Shown here: positions 22,095 to 32,870 of the stretch, one piece after another
How the letters are laid out: each line of letters starts with the position of its first letter
Position numbering within the stretch: position 1 is the first letter of the stretch
Assembly: GCA_019055375.1 (NCBI GenBank)
Contig: JAHQIW010004324.1
Coordinates: 1 to 64,000, forward strand
Reading direction: 5' to 3'
Source: Parelaphostrongylus tenuis
Lineage: Eukaryota; Nematoda; Chromadorea; Rhabditida; Metastrongylidae
Length of the DNA: 64,000 nucleotides
The notes under the pieces: generated by a model
Databases searched by the model: none
What the model was told of the DNA's origin: nothing
The model's input: only the letters and a program-made list of their open reading frames with translations
Position numbers and translations under genes: made by a program

Positions 22095-22465
22095 AGCGCT
22101 ATAAAAGGGCGTTTTGGAGAAACAACCCGGCGACGTGGGGCTGCAGCGTCAAGTCTCAGCTTTTAAATGGTTACTAACACTTCTATAAAAAGTTCCTCTT
22201 CAGCGAATGAGTCGGTTCTTCATTTATCCCCAATCAAAAAGAACCGGAAATTCTCTTAGCTCTAGCCATCGCTTGCATACTTTCACACCCCTGGTTAGAG
22301 CTATGAGAATTTTCGGTTCTTTGTTGATTGGGGATAAATGAAAAACTAAGCTCATTCGCTGGAAAGGAACCTTTTCATAGAAGTGTTAGTAACCATTTAA
22401 AAGGTGAGAATTGATGTGGCAGGCCACGTCGCCGGTTTTTTTTCTGAGAGCGTCATTTGAGTAAA
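22095..22465. repeat. palindromic fold-back element
   Basis: Left arm 22095-22275 and right arm 22290-22460 are inverted copies. Each holds AATGGTTACTAACACTTCTA, a TTCCTCTTCAGCGAATGAG-like box and ATTTATCCCCAATCA; outermost are CGGCGACGTGG and its complement. The full family form, seen at 45690-46440 and 55500-56335, is about 0.8 kb, so this is an internally deleted member. Confidence 0.85.
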
Positions 22466-22559
22466 ATGAGCTACTTCGAAGTGATGTCGTGATGGCTAGC
22501 TTATGAGCTGACCAATCGCAATCGTTCGCGCGCTGACGACCTGCGGAAGTATTTTGCAG

Positions 22560-22784
22560 TGGCGGCACACGCAGGACTTTCTCAAATTAAACGTCTACGG
22601 GTATGAGCTTTGTATTTACGATAAGTACACGCACCATGCCCACTGGCTGCCTCGTGGCAATCAAGTTCTTACCAGCTCAACTAAAGCCGAGTTTCGTGCT
22701 CGAAGAATCGGTCCTCGGTTTTCTGGTATTCAGTTTGGGGGAGCTGACTTGGACCACGGTACTACATTCTTCGCACAATACTAA
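22560..22784 (+). other. two-exon gene remnant or gene 3' end, unknown
   Basis: Exon 22560-22600 is bounded by TATTTTGCAG and GTATGAG. A 75-bp intron ends TTCTTACCAG. Exon 22676-22784 then runs to a TAA. The phases agree: the 41-bp exon leaves GG, completed by C from the next exon, giving a joined frame of about 50 residues starting W-R-H-T-Q-D-F-L and ending T-T-F-F-A-Q-Y. An alternative unspliced 77-codon frame (22603-22836) and a minus-strand 70-codon frame overlap it, so the assignment is not unique. Family not recognised; upstream exons are not visible because a palindromic repeat precedes it. Confidence 0.35.
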
Positions 22785-22839
22785 ATTGCTCAATAAGCAA
22801 CTATCTCTTCCGAGCTTCAAAGCACCATCTTTATAAGAA

Positions 22840-23985
22840 AATATTTCAAACCTACACCAGCTTAAAGCAGACCTTCCGGACTTCTCCAATCTCCAGTTTC
22901 ATTATTTCTGAAAGGAAGGTGCCCCATCTTTTCTTAGTAAACTTCTGCTTATCATTGATCACGATTGTGACTGCAGTGTCGATTAACTAATTCATCCAAA
23001 TGGATAGTAACCGAATTGAAAAAATGTCAAAACGAGGAAAGATAATGGGATAACCTGAGGGTTTTACGAGCAACGCGTCAGTTCTTCTTTACCAGGCGCA
23101 CATTTAGATGCACAACTGGAGCTGGATCGTAGGTGGCTAGTGATGGTAGTGGAAGCACTGTTACCTCTCGTGCTACGTCTAGAAGTGGTGGAACAATGAC
23201 AGGCGAGATTACTAAGGGCGGCTGAGACGATAAATGATAGGAAAAAAGTGAAAGAGGAGTAAGCATTGTGTTAGATATAACACAAAACGAAAGAGCGCCA
23301 TAAGACTTATCGACATCAACTTATACGATTTTCAATCTTAATTATGATGCTGAAGTCTTTTTACATTTCAGCTCATAAACTTTGCATTCAATGAGCATTC
23401 ATTAGACTGTTACAAGTCTGAGTTTGATGACATTCGATATGATTGAGGGGCCGTGCCTGCGGTAACTCATTAGTGCCAGAATGAACACTTCAATGCTCAT
23501 TTTCAATTTAATAGCTCCTCCAACATTCCCTATTGTACGATCTTTGTTTTGTCATCGAGGGAGAGTCAAGTAGAAAGTGTGAAAGCAAAAAATATTCTGT
23601 TCACATGAGATTCTAAAGAAAATCTTAACTGGAGCACATTGATTGGCAAGTCGCAGTTAAAATATTAGAGTCAATTGATTTTAAATGGAAATTTTAGAGC
23701 TTGGACTAGCAATTAAGACTGGATATTCAAATACACAAGTATTTATTTAATCACCATGGTCACTGTATCAAATGTTTGGAAATTAAAATATCAAAGCAGA
23801 CTTGACATAAACTGCAAAATACTTCCTAATGCAGACAACAACGTTTTGCAAACTAGACTGAATTACAAATAATGAAAAGTACAATACCAGTCAAACCCAT
23901 TAGAATTATTGAGCATTGTCTTTTCTTCAAAATAACCGCGAGTGTCTTCTTGACAGAGAGACTGCTCAGTCACTCGTAAGAAGCA
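22840..23985. other. mostly empty; one weak exon-like frame on the minus strand
   Basis: Around 23078-23225 the minus strand has a proline/valine-rich frame preceded by a TCGTCTCAG acceptor-like site and ending at GTAAAG. A serine/threonine-rich alternative frame is also open, so coding cannot be decided. The rest is AT-rich without recognised features. Confidence 0.3.
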
Positions 23986-23987
23986 AA

Positions 23988-24402
23988 ATGACGTATCCAC
24001 CAGAGCTCAAGAAGAAAGTAAGTGGAAGCCCAGTACAACTAGAATAGAACGAGAAGTGTTATCTCATCAACTGCCAGTAAACAAATAGCTACATCATATA
24101 TGCAGTCAGCAACAGAATCACGACTCGAAAAACATCAATACGTCCAAAGCAGTTTTGTTATGGAATCGCCAAGCGGCAGTGTGTGCAGGCATTTGCAACA
24201 GATTTCTCATGAATTTAGACGACGTTTACGACTGCGTGAAAGATGTGATATATATCGAAATGATTGGTAGGAGGAATTTGTGAAACTAGCAGAGTGGGCG
24301 ATTCAAATACTTGGTGATATCCTATGCAGCAAAATAACACATTGTCTTTTGCCTCTTCGTCTTTCCCATAACCATTCTCGCTTGTTAGTTGTTAGGATAT
24401 AA
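23988..24402 (+). CDS. small spliced gene candidate, unknown product
   Basis: The ATG at 23988 has an AAAATG start context typical of worms. Exon 1 (23988-24017) encodes M-T-Y-P-P-E-L-K-K-K and ends at a consensus GTAAGT. An 88-bp intron ends ATATATGCAG at 24105. Exon 2 starts at 24106 in phase and encodes about 54 residues rich in Arg, Ser and Gln (H-E-F-R-R-R-L-R-L-R-E-R). It can end at a TAG (24268), giving a 64-residue protein, or splice at GTAGGA (24267) to a third exon after CCTATGCAG (24330-24402), giving about 77 residues. The first ten residues resemble the N-terminus of Sm G (P-P-E-L-K-K), but no Sm fold follows, so I do not use that name. It is one of the few features here with no damage. 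Confidence 0.45.
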
Positions 24403-24464
24403 CTTTTAATTCCATGAGGTGTTAATCGCTGATTCAGAAAGTTGAGATGGAATACGAAAATGCT

Positions 24465-24760
24465 GATAACAAATAAAAAGACTAGTCGAGAGCAATCGAA
24501 AGTACAACACTCTGTGTTTGTGAGAATTTCACTGGACATAAAGTGTAAATGTTCTTACCGTCGCTTACTCTTAGTGTGGGGACTGGAGTACCCACATAGA
24601 TTAGCAAAAGACGAAAAAGGGTAACTGCCCGACTGACGAGATCGCAAGATAGAAACACGTGTATCGGCGGGCTCTATAAGTCAGCCCTCATTGATAGACC
24701 ACTGATATGTGTGGCTCAAATAATGAGTGTCAGGCATAAAAATAAAAAATTGGAGAGGTT
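24465..24760 (+). repeat. CACGTG-core repeat, copy
   Basis: Order: CAACACTCTGTGTTTG, TCACTGGACATAAAGTGTAAA, GGGGACTGGAG, GATTAGCAAAAGACGA, AACACGTGTATCGG, GGCTCTATAAGTCAGCC, GTGTGGCTCAAATAATGA. The same order recurs at 46960-47230 (plus) and inverted at 27230-27495 and 46610-46790. Confidence 0.8.
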
Positions 24761-25254
24761 GAGTGATGAATAACAAAAATGTTTAGTGTAATTCCTGAGG
24801 AACATTGCCAACGCCCACAATTTAATCAAATTCGTCTTTTATTAGGCTCAGTTTTCGTAAACTTTACTGCATAAAGTACGGAAATTCATCAAACTGTTTT
24901 AAGATTGTAAAACAGTGAATAGTCTGTTAGAAATTAATACTGTCTATTGCATGTAATATTACTTCATCAATAATTTTCAACTTTTTTCGATTACTGATGC
25001 ACTTCAGATTTCCATTTCTCGTATGAATGCTTGATTTCGTTCGAATTCCTTATTCACAGCTATGGTACCCGGAAAAGAAATGGAAGGATACCGTTTTTCT
25101 CGTTATCTCTACCCTGGTTGAGCCCTTTGGTAAAAACGTATTTCTTAATTTTGTAAGACATTTCGACGATCATTCGATAGATAAAATCAAATAAATTTGA
25201 ACAACGTATTCTATTAGGTCTCCAACTAAGTTTTCCCGAAGTTGGTCTAAAAAT

Positions 25255-25740
25255 CTGAAAATTTATTCCTCCAAGTTAAGTATTAAATAGCATTGATTGA
25301 AGTAGTCGCCGTCTGTCTAAATGCAACCGCGCCAGCGCTTCGGCAACAAATCAATTTCGCGCATATAAAACTCCCTATTATTCGATGCAAACCAAGCAGT
25401 CAGATCTCGACACAAACGATTGATGCCTCGCAACTCCTTGTTGTCCAATTAGGGCTCCAATGATCTTAAGAGATGGAAGTCGAAAGAAAACAGATCTGGG
25501 GATTACAGCGAATGATCCAAGTGTTCCCAGCCCAAATCGATCAACCTCTGCCTTGATTCCTTGACCCCGTGTTGATCTGCATTGTCTTGCAACAAATTCA
25601 CTTGGCGACGGCGGCGACACGGAATTGCTTGGTTGCAACAGTCCAGTTGCTGAAAGTATCGCTCAGCGTTGTTGGTCTGACCCGCTTGCATCAAGTCCCA
25701 ATGAATCGGATCCAGAGAAGCGTTTTTACACATCAAATCC
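25255..25740 (-). pseudogene. mariner transposase, C-terminal half, decayed
   Basis: Minus-strand reading gives I-N/N-N-A-E-R-Y-F-Q-Q-L-D, then a second catalytic block L-L-Q-D-N-A. Thirty-four residues after that Asp comes S-P-D-L-F-S-F-D-F-H-L-L, which keeps the third Asp. The end reads L-P-K-R-W-R-G-C-I then G-D-Y-F, a normal mariner C-terminus. DD34D spacing identifies the mariner family. A TAA just before S-P-D and others downstream, plus loss of the N-terminal half, disable it. It resembles the hookworm mariner 'bandit', but that link needs alignment. Confidence 0.85.
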
Positions 25741-26212
25741 AGAGAAGTGTTTTACATTTTAGTGTTTGTAGTGTTTTACAGCACGGTGAAGTCATTTCTG
25801 TTCTCATGTCGTTGCAGATATCGGTACCGTTGCGAAAAAAGGTCCGAAATCGATTTGGCATAACTGCATGTCACTCGAATGAGTGAAGCCCCTTTTGCCC
25901 ACAGTACAAGGTATGTCATAAGTGTACATATGATATTCTTGCGTTCATCCACTCGCTTATTCTAAAAATGCACTTTTGCAATTTAGCACAGACACTCTTC
26001 GCTAACTTAATCACTCTACCGATGCACATTTTTACGTGGGTGAACACACGAAGCGACGCCCAAGCAAATTATGTTTACTATGGAAGCGCCACTATTTCAC
26101 AAATAGATCTAATTATATCTGCCATTAAAATTTATGAGAATTCATTATTTGTGTTCTACTGATCCAAGAGCAGTGTTCGCATGCATGCGCTATTTACTAG
26201 GTGCTGCTAATT

Positions 26213-26780
26213 AGGCCCTCCCATAGGTTTTTGCACTAGAGCAGTAAGCAAAATGTACTGAACCAAAATAATCAAAATTGCATGATTTCACCTCCGCGCA
26301 GTTGCGCATTCTTATGAAAAACATTTTGGCAAACACCTTGCCTACACTTGATTAAGGATAGAGCTGCTTGCGAACAAATTCACTTGCTACTCGTAAACGA
26401 ATAACACGTAGGGAAGATGCTAGTGGAACCGCGTTCCAGATTAATGAAGCTTGATGCGATGATAAGGCTGCGGAAAAGACGGCTAGGAAATGGTTCCGAA
26501 GTTCGAAGTTGGAGAGAAGTTTAGATAATCGGTTGCGCTTGAGCCTTCTACAGGAAGCCCCGTTAATAATATGTACCACTTCATTAGCATCTTCACCTAC
26601 TCGTCATTCGTGCATCAGTAGCAAGCGAATTTTTCAACGCGACAGCTCCATCTCGGCAAGCATAGACAAGTTGTATACCGAAATTTTCACAAGAATATGC
26701 GCTGATGAACTATGCGGAAATTATGAAATTTTATTTATTTTGAGCTAATAAGTTTGATTTTTATTGGTCTAAAGAAAATC
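26213..26780 (+). mobile_element. mariner-derived non-autonomous element
   Basis: The 5' end at 26213 (TAGGCCCTCCCATAGGTTTT, then GCACTAGAGCAGTAAGC) matches the terminal repeat of the copy at 52653. An N-terminal transposase remnant at about 26440-26540 reads C-D-D-K-A-A-E-K-T-A-R-K-W-F. It is followed by the same 3' segment (AGCAAGCGAATTTTTC) seen in the other copies. The 3' terminal repeat is eroded. The catalytic core is missing. Confidence 0.7.
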
Positions 26781-26869
26781 TAAGGAGCAACCTAATGCGA
26801 TCCAACATGCAACCATTTTTGCTATCAGCATCTGAAAGTCTTTAAGCTTATGTTAAGTTATTTTCTATA

Positions 26870-27235
26870 GCCACTCATCCTTTACATTGGCCTGTATTCT
26901 GTCTAGCAGTGGGCTGCGAAATGATTTCCTAGCATTTCTTTGCCCTATCAGTGTTTCTGTGGTTATACAATAGCTTCAGAAAATTGATTATCTGAGCTTC
27001 GTTTCTGAAAGGAATCTGTTGAGCTGCGTTCTTCTAACGGAAAGAAGATAACGCCTTGCCTTCGGACTGATAAGTCCTCTCTTTTAATCTCACGCAGCAT
27101 TTTTCAGTGCCTGTGATGCGAAATTCTTTCACAAGCGCATTTGCAGTGATGAGAACACCCAGTTCCTTTGGAAATCTCTATTTATCACTGAAAACTGTGT
27201 GGAATGCGCTCGTGTTCCTTTACCTTTCTTAGGCG
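26870..27235 (+). pseudogene. possible 7TM chemoreceptor (Srx-like) fragment
   Basis: One frame carries two hydrophobic stretches separated by stops. The first is at 26873-26985 (W-P-V-F-C-L-A-V-G-C-E, F-F-A-L-S-V-F-L-W-L-Y). The second is at 27122-27232 and contains S-S-F-G-N-L-Y-L-S and A-L-V-F-L-Y-L-S. The S-F-G-x-L-x-x-S followed by a membrane segment is reminiscent of nematode Srx receptors. A different frame (27091-27258) is also open and cysteine-containing, which weakens the call. A CACGTG-core repeat cuts it at 27230. Confidence 0.25.
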
Positions 27236-27495
27236 ACAGAGCTTTTCACGAGAGTATTAGTGGTCGCGTAATCATTATTTGAGCCACGCATGTCAGTGGT
27301 CTGTCAATGAGGGCTGACTTATAGAACCCGGTACACGTGTTTCGATTTTGCGATCTCGTCAGTAGGGCAGTTGCCCTCTCTCGTCTTTTGCTAATCTCTG
27401 TGGGTGCTCCAGTCCCCACAATAAGAGTTAGCGACGACATGCGATTTACACTCTATGTCCGGGAAAAAACTCACCAAACACAGAGTGTGTTTAGT
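27230..27495 (-). repeat. CACGTG-core repeat, inverted copy
   Basis: It carries the complement of the 24465-24760 order: GAGCCACGCATGTCAGTGG, ACACGTGTTTCG, TTTGCTAATCTCTGTGGG, TTACACTCTATGTCC, CACAGAGTGT. It is about 80% similar by eye. Confidence 0.8.
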
Positions 27496-27733
27496 ATTCT
27501 TTCATTTCGCATGATATCCCAAAGTTATCACAGTGAATAAAGATTTCAACACGATGAATATTTGCCGGGAAAAGAGAAAGAAAACGCGATCATAATTCGT
27601 AGGTCGAGAGTGTTTCGACAGAACTCGTAATGAAAGGTCAAGATTTTTTTGCGCAACTGGGCATTCTTCATCCTGGAAAATTGTTTCTCAAAGATTCCTT
27701 TTCTATCATTCAGCGATTCCGTAGTGGTGAAGT

Positions 27734-27934
27734 TTACAAAGGTGTAAACTTGTATGTGAGTAAGTATCTTCGTGTAGTATCTGTGCTACGACGAACGTAG
27801 CAACTAAGCGTACCCCTCGCCGTCCTCAACATCGAATCAGAGTTGGCTCCGGTCATATGATGAAATGAGAAGCGGTCAATCTGGTGTGAACACAGAAATT
27901 CCTCCACCCTGTTCACCACCGTCAGTATATTCAT
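27734..27934 (-). other. coding-like frame, unknown
   Basis: A 66-codon ATG frame has mixed composition (H-H-M-T-G-A-N-S-D-S, R-T-A-R-G-T-L). A TTCACACCAG acceptor-like site lies inside its 5' part. Its end (T-T-R-R-Y-L-L-T-Y) repeats a segment found in the exon candidate at 28301-28440, so one may be a partial duplicate of the other. Confidence 0.25.
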
Positions 27935-28300
27935 GTCTCAACAAATCTTAATCCTTAATGTGTTTTTGCGCACTCACTATTCCCAAAAAATATGGCTCTC
28001 TATGAGTGAAATATGAGACACATAGCCAAGAATGCTCCATTCTTTTCACAACTAAAAACGTTATCGCTTTTCTGCTATCTTCATTATGTTCCTTTACATA
28101 CAACAAGTAGACAAAATGTCACTAAATGAATGGGGGCCGAGAAATTTATGACCATTTTTTTTCGTTTCTTTTCTAATGCGAGAACTTCGTGCGGAGAAGA
28201 AAGTAATCGGAAGTAATCTGAGTCTTATTGGCGTGCACCATCGTAAACAAGCTAAGATCGAATTTTCTACATTTAGTTTTAGGTCCTAATTGACGTAAAC

Positions 28301-28440
28301 CTGCAGCACCCTTCATGCGCGGAGCAACAAGAGGACAGTATTGTGGAACTTATTATGCTACACACGGTTAGCAACAGTACGGAAACGTAAATGTAGTTAT
28401 ATGTGAGCAAGTATCTCCGTGTAGTACACATAGGTCTCAT
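28301..28440 (-). CDS. first-exon candidate with signal-peptide-like N-terminus
   Basis: An ATG at 28440 (or 28431) on the minus strand opens a 46-codon frame. It has basic residues (T-T-R-R-Y-L-L), then a hydrophobic run (Y-V-S-V-L-L-L-T-V-C-S-I-I), then a Cys-rich segment, and ends at CTGCAG/GTTTAC. The layout fits a signal sequence or anchor on exon 1 of a small secreted or membrane protein. The following exons are not identified. Codon 10 onward is duplicated at 27734-27790. Confidence 0.3.
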
Positions 28441-28449
28441 GAGTGATAT

Positions 28450-30425
28450 CACATTATAGAGGACAATGTTTCCTCAAAGAACATAATTTAGTAGGTCCCA
28501 ATCTTCGTAGCCGTCCCAACGGCCTAAACGGTCATGAGCCGAGAACGGCTCTCACCGTCCGGCGAAGATCAAGAAAACCAAACACACATTTTGAGTCGCT
28601 AAGATTTGAGATATCTGATAAAAATTGAATGTCGGGGAAAAGCAATTTCTTTAGCGAATAAGAGTTCAGAGAATCTTGTATCATCGACAACATCCGCCCA
28701 CGCAAGAGGCTTAAGTGAGGCTGACAATAAAACTGGATGAAAATTGGTTTTTTCCTCTATGATTCATCTCGAATTGTCGCCTAATTTCAGAAATTCTGAA
28801 AAGTCCGACATCCATATCTAATGATATCTTTCGCCCGCATTGACTAACACCTTCAGGACCACGTGTACTAAAATGGCATACGGGCTTCTTCGTCGCGATA
28901 GTGTGATATTACAGTCTCGAACTGGTTCGAGAACACTCATCTTTTCAATTACTGCTCCTTGTTTGCTTCTCAGCTGCATTCAAGAGTCACGCCAATTGAA
29001 TAGTTCACAAAAAATTTAGGCATGAACCACAGCTGAGAAGTGAACTACAGAGCAGTCGTGAAGTGATTTCTTCAAACCACTCTCAGATTCAATCGAAGTT
29101 TTTTCGCCTCGCCAAAGTGATCCTTATTTTAGTGTGAGTTTATCAAGCTTTGAAACGCAACAAGATATTTTCGATGACACTTTTTTCATGATCCCATAAC
29201 CGTGTGAAAAAATTTCTGAAGTATCGGAGGCAGTCCTGATTTTTGCCAATAAGTCCGTATGTGATTCGTGTCGCGAAATGATATTACAGCTAGCACACGC
29301 ACCCTAGCAGACAAGAAGTGCTCACCGAGTGTGAAATCCAATCTTCTTTTTAGCGTTACGGAGCTCAGACAAGTCCTTACTAAAAACCATACAAACCACC
29401 AAAATCTGCAAGGCTTCATTTAATGGTATAAATTTGTTTTTAGAAATTGTATTCGGTGAAAAATGCCTGAATGTAAAAAAAAATTTTTCCGACTGTTGCA
29501 CCTCCGAAAATAGGTCATTTGAGAAGTGAAATATACCATTCAAATTCACTCAACTTCAGCTATTTAGTAACTATTTACACTTTAAATGAAGGCACAAATT
29601 ACATTATTACCAAAAGGGTCAAACAAGGTGGAAATAACGGAACGCACCCCACATACCTTATATAATAATTCCGCAAATAAAAATATAATACTTTGAGGTC
29701 GCTGAGAAAAATGGAAGATTTCAATAAGAAGACTGAGTTACGACAACGAAAGCACTGATCGAATTACATGAAGAAAGGGAGTTCTGTGGCGTTAACTATG
29801 TAATTTATTTCTCACTCGGGCACTATGTTAACGTGTTTAGATGCGGAATGAATGCCTAAGGAAAGGTAACATCAACGAAGTGAAACTACTTTCAATGAAT
29901 AGGAGCAATAACCAAAACTAAGCACTCAACTCCAGTAGTAGTTCATAGAAAAATACCTTGCTCTCTGGCGGATGCGCACTAACATTGTGCTGCCTAAGAA
30001 GAGAAAAATAAATTTTCCTATTTCAAAGGAAAAAATCAATTGCATATAAGAATTAGCCAAGAGCATTGAAGAGTCGATGACATAGTATATAACAAATATG
30101 ACTGACGAGAGTTCACAACGTGAAGGTGAGATGAGGAGCGTCGCATATGTGGACGATTCACACTCCCTGTAGGAATTTTTGCATCACCACAATCGTGGAC
30201 ACCTAGTTGAGAACGTTACTTTAATCTTAGTTTTTCAAACTTTCAGGCAAAATCAATCTAAATTTTCAAAGCGGTGATAGCAGCAGGCAAAGAAAATTGT
30301 GTGAGCTCCAAAAGCAGAAAATCTTTTCACAGAATAAGTAGCGAGGCAGCCAGATTATCATCATCTTCCTCTATGGGTTCGAAACGGTTTCATTTTTGAT
30401 TATCAGTGTCGGAATGGAAAATCAT
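28450..30425. other. no gene recognised
   Basis: There are several short frames. The 61-codon frame at 28443-28628 has reasonable composition but no splice-site or family support. The rest is AT-rich with no clear repeat beyond a CTGCAGCACCC site near 28300. Confidence 0.35.
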
Positions 30426-30429
30426 TTGT

Positions 30430-30900
30430 GGGTTTTATCTGATCATAATCTAACAATGGAAAAGCCGACTTCATTTGGTGGAGATGAAATTTTCATAGGA
30501 GTGTTGGAAACCACTTGAATGCTAAGAGTACAGGCTATTGCACAGGTTCGCATGTTTTTGAAAAAGTCTTTTTTGACATTGCTATATAAGCAGATTTCTT
30601 GCTCAAAAACCGCGCATAATTCTCGCCTGACAGAGCTCGCACTTTGAACTATTGGCGATCATTCGATAGCATAATCATTTCTAATGTCAATGATGTGCTT
30701 ATATTCTGACATGACCATTTTTCCGAAACGCAGTAGATAAAATAATCTGGCTTGCATGTGCGAGAAGGTGGCCGTTGGCCACTCGTGACCAGCTGGCAGA
30801 TACGTCCACGTGAGCAAACTGCTGACGCAATGATCGATTAATTTTCTAACATGGTACATTTTTAAAGTGTATGAATTGTGGACAAGATCTCAAGCAAAAC
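30430..30900 (+). repeat. half of the large palindromic family
   Basis: Carries the ATAGGAGTGTTGGAAACC box, AAAAGTCTTTTTTGACATTGC, ATGATGTGCTTATATTCTGA, GTAGATAAAATAATCTGGC and TGCATGTGCGAGAAGG in the same order as the left arms at 45780-46080 and 55530-55800. The matching right arm is absent here. Confidence 0.7.
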
Positions 30901-31489
30901 GGTTAGTTGTCTGATCTGCAGATCACACTCCACAGGTGTGGCGTGCAACGTGGTAGAGCACTTGGACCGCGCGGTAGATCGACAGTTCTGGTCTTCATTG
31001 TAGTTTGATTTTGATTAAGTGATGACGCCTTCGAGTCACTGCTAGAAGCAGTTGGAAAGTTCTAGCCTTCTGGGTCTCAGCAAAGAGATCATACTGATGA
31101 GTGATGTCCGAATTCGTAGCAAAATAAAAGTATTTGAAGTCTCTTTGTAGCAGAGTCATACGTTTTACAAAGTGCTTCCTGATGTCAATGCTTTTCGATC
31201 CTATGAACGTGTAGAGAAGTATTCAGAGCAAAGTTTTGCGTCAGCTCAGTGTTGCGTCAGCAGTCACGTGACCTCTACACCATCGCGAGGTGAATTGCCC
31301 CTAAATGTCCCTTCCCACAAATCGAGATCAAGTTATTCTACCTCTTGAGTTGCAGAAAAAAGATTTTATAGGATATGAGCCCAACACTGGCATCCGGAAG
31401 CACTACGTTACCTTATGAATACTGAAAGTTCAAATTAAATGCTCTTTTTAGGAAGAAATACGCGTTAGCCCTGCGTTGAGAACAGAGCA

Positions 31490-31650
31490 CTGTAGAAGAT
31501 TGCTTTGAAAATCCGGTGGAGTGGGCGGTAGTGCGAAGTCCCAGCTTTCGAATAATCACCAACACTTCCGTAAAAAGTTCCTCTCCAGCAATTGGCATCG
31601 GTTTTCCATGTGTTCCCTTATAATCAGAAAGAACCCACTAGCGCTCATAC
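31490..31650 (+). repeat. fragment of the palindromic family
   Basis: TCCCAGCTTTCGAATAATCA, CCGTAAAAAGTTCCTCTCCA and ATTGGCATCGG match the outer right arm of the element at 56210-56330. Confidence 0.65.
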
Positions 31651-31832
31651 GGACGTTGAAAAGAAGATATTTTGTGGCGATCGTTACCACAAAGCCGTCG
31701 ATCACAAAAGTTGGAAGCAGATGAGTTACGCACGCCTAACCTTACTAGAGGCGTTATTCTGATGAATCTTTCACATCTTTAAATAGAAAAGAGGATATAA
31801 ACGGAATAAGCAATCTGTGTGCTTTCCCTGAA

Positions 31833-32093
31833 ATGTGTGAGCAATGGATGCACGAAGAACGACTTTACTATCAAGCTCTCAAATGTATATCAGGTGCCAA
31901 AAGATTTACCACCCAATCGCAAAACGTGTCTGATGTGCTTGGCGAGAAAACTGCTCAAGAGGGAATTTTTAGAGTTTACGATGAGTTGAACATTTATGCT
32001 CAGAGGCTATACAATGAGCAAGACAGCAATGCATCTGATGGTCCACTTTCGAAAGAAACTGCACTCGAAACGTACTGGACACTTCCTACCTAA
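31833..32093 (+). CDS. 86-codon ORF with strong coding character, unknown
   Basis: A complete ATG-to-TAA frame is clearly unlike the AT-rich flanks: balanced composition, many charged residues (H-E-E-R-L-Y-Y-Q-A-L-K, R-V-Y-D-E-L-N-I-Y-A-Q-R) and no low complexity. It is predicted mainly helical and soluble, with no signal peptide or membrane segment. The sequence before the ATG (TGCTTTCCCTGAA) contains no AG acceptor, so the ATG could be the real start. The family is not recognised. It could be a short gene, or the last exon of a gene or of an old transposon. Confidence 0.4.
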   Translation: MCEQWMHEERLYYQALKCISGAKRFTTQSQNVSDVLGEKTAQEGIFRVYDELNIYAQRLYNEQDSNASDGPLSKETALETYWTLPT

Positions 32094-32099
32094 AGATCG

Positions 32100-32770
32100 T
32101 CGTTACTTCCTATAGTGGCTGATTCACAAGAAACGACGACATGATTACCTAGGATGGTAAGGACGAAGTCTCACCTAACCTACAATATACCGATCATAAT
32201 AAATCTATATGACGGAAGAAAACGAATATTTGTGATGATAGGCTTGCACTCGACCACGAAATCACTCCAACTTCGTCATGTATCACCTATCAACTAACAC
32301 GGTACCATTTGAAAAATGTGCAAGAAACAGTCTATAAAAAGAAGATTTAGATATAGCGTACAATGTTACTTGCGGTGCGGGAAAGGGAGGTGAGGGAGGG
32401 GGTGGAGATCACAGTAGAACAACCACAAAAGATACTTTACTGAGTTACTGATTTATTCCTCAGTTCGGAACAACCTCATGAAAAATTTCGTAACAGAACA
32501 CGAAACGTTTCGAAAGTTGAAAAAATGAAGAAAAAACTTTCGTGGAGCAACAAAAAAGGCATTTTTTCTGAGATACTAATAGGTGTTGTATAGTTAAGGC
32601 ACCAGTCACTCCTAATAAAACGATTATCAAAGTTACTTAGGTTAAGATTTTAATCGACATCACTTCTCTCAACACTGCCACTTCCAACAATATCTCAGAT
32701 CTGAAGGAAAAGCCCGTCACATATTTGCCACAAATAAACAATGACAAAGAAGGCACATTCATAGAGAAAA
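32100..32770. other. no gene recognised; purine-rich patch near 32370-32410
   Basis: AT-rich with short frames only. A G/A-rich run (GGGAAAGGGAGGTGAGGGAG) lies at about 32380. Confidence 0.4.
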
Positions 32771-32775
32771 ATTTA

Positions 32776-32870
32776 GGTAAGGGTGCAGTAGTGTAGTGGA
32801 TAGTAAGGCGGTGCATAAGATAGCAGTGTAATAAACATGGAACTATTCCTTGTGTCCTTTCTCGCAAAGC
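32776..32870 (+). repeat. tRNA-like SINE head, eroded
   Basis: GTGCAGTAGTGTAGTGGATAG resembles an A-box region; the B-box is weak (ATGGAACTATTCC). Confidence 0.4.

Noticed and set aside
23988..24017. Sm G (SNRPG) gene start
   Set aside because: The first ten residues look similar, but the in-phase second exon has no Sm fold and no other Sm exon was seen nearby.
27734..28440. CRISPR or tandem array from recurring short segment
   Set aside because: Only two copies of about 25 bp, no regular spacing, eukaryotic context.
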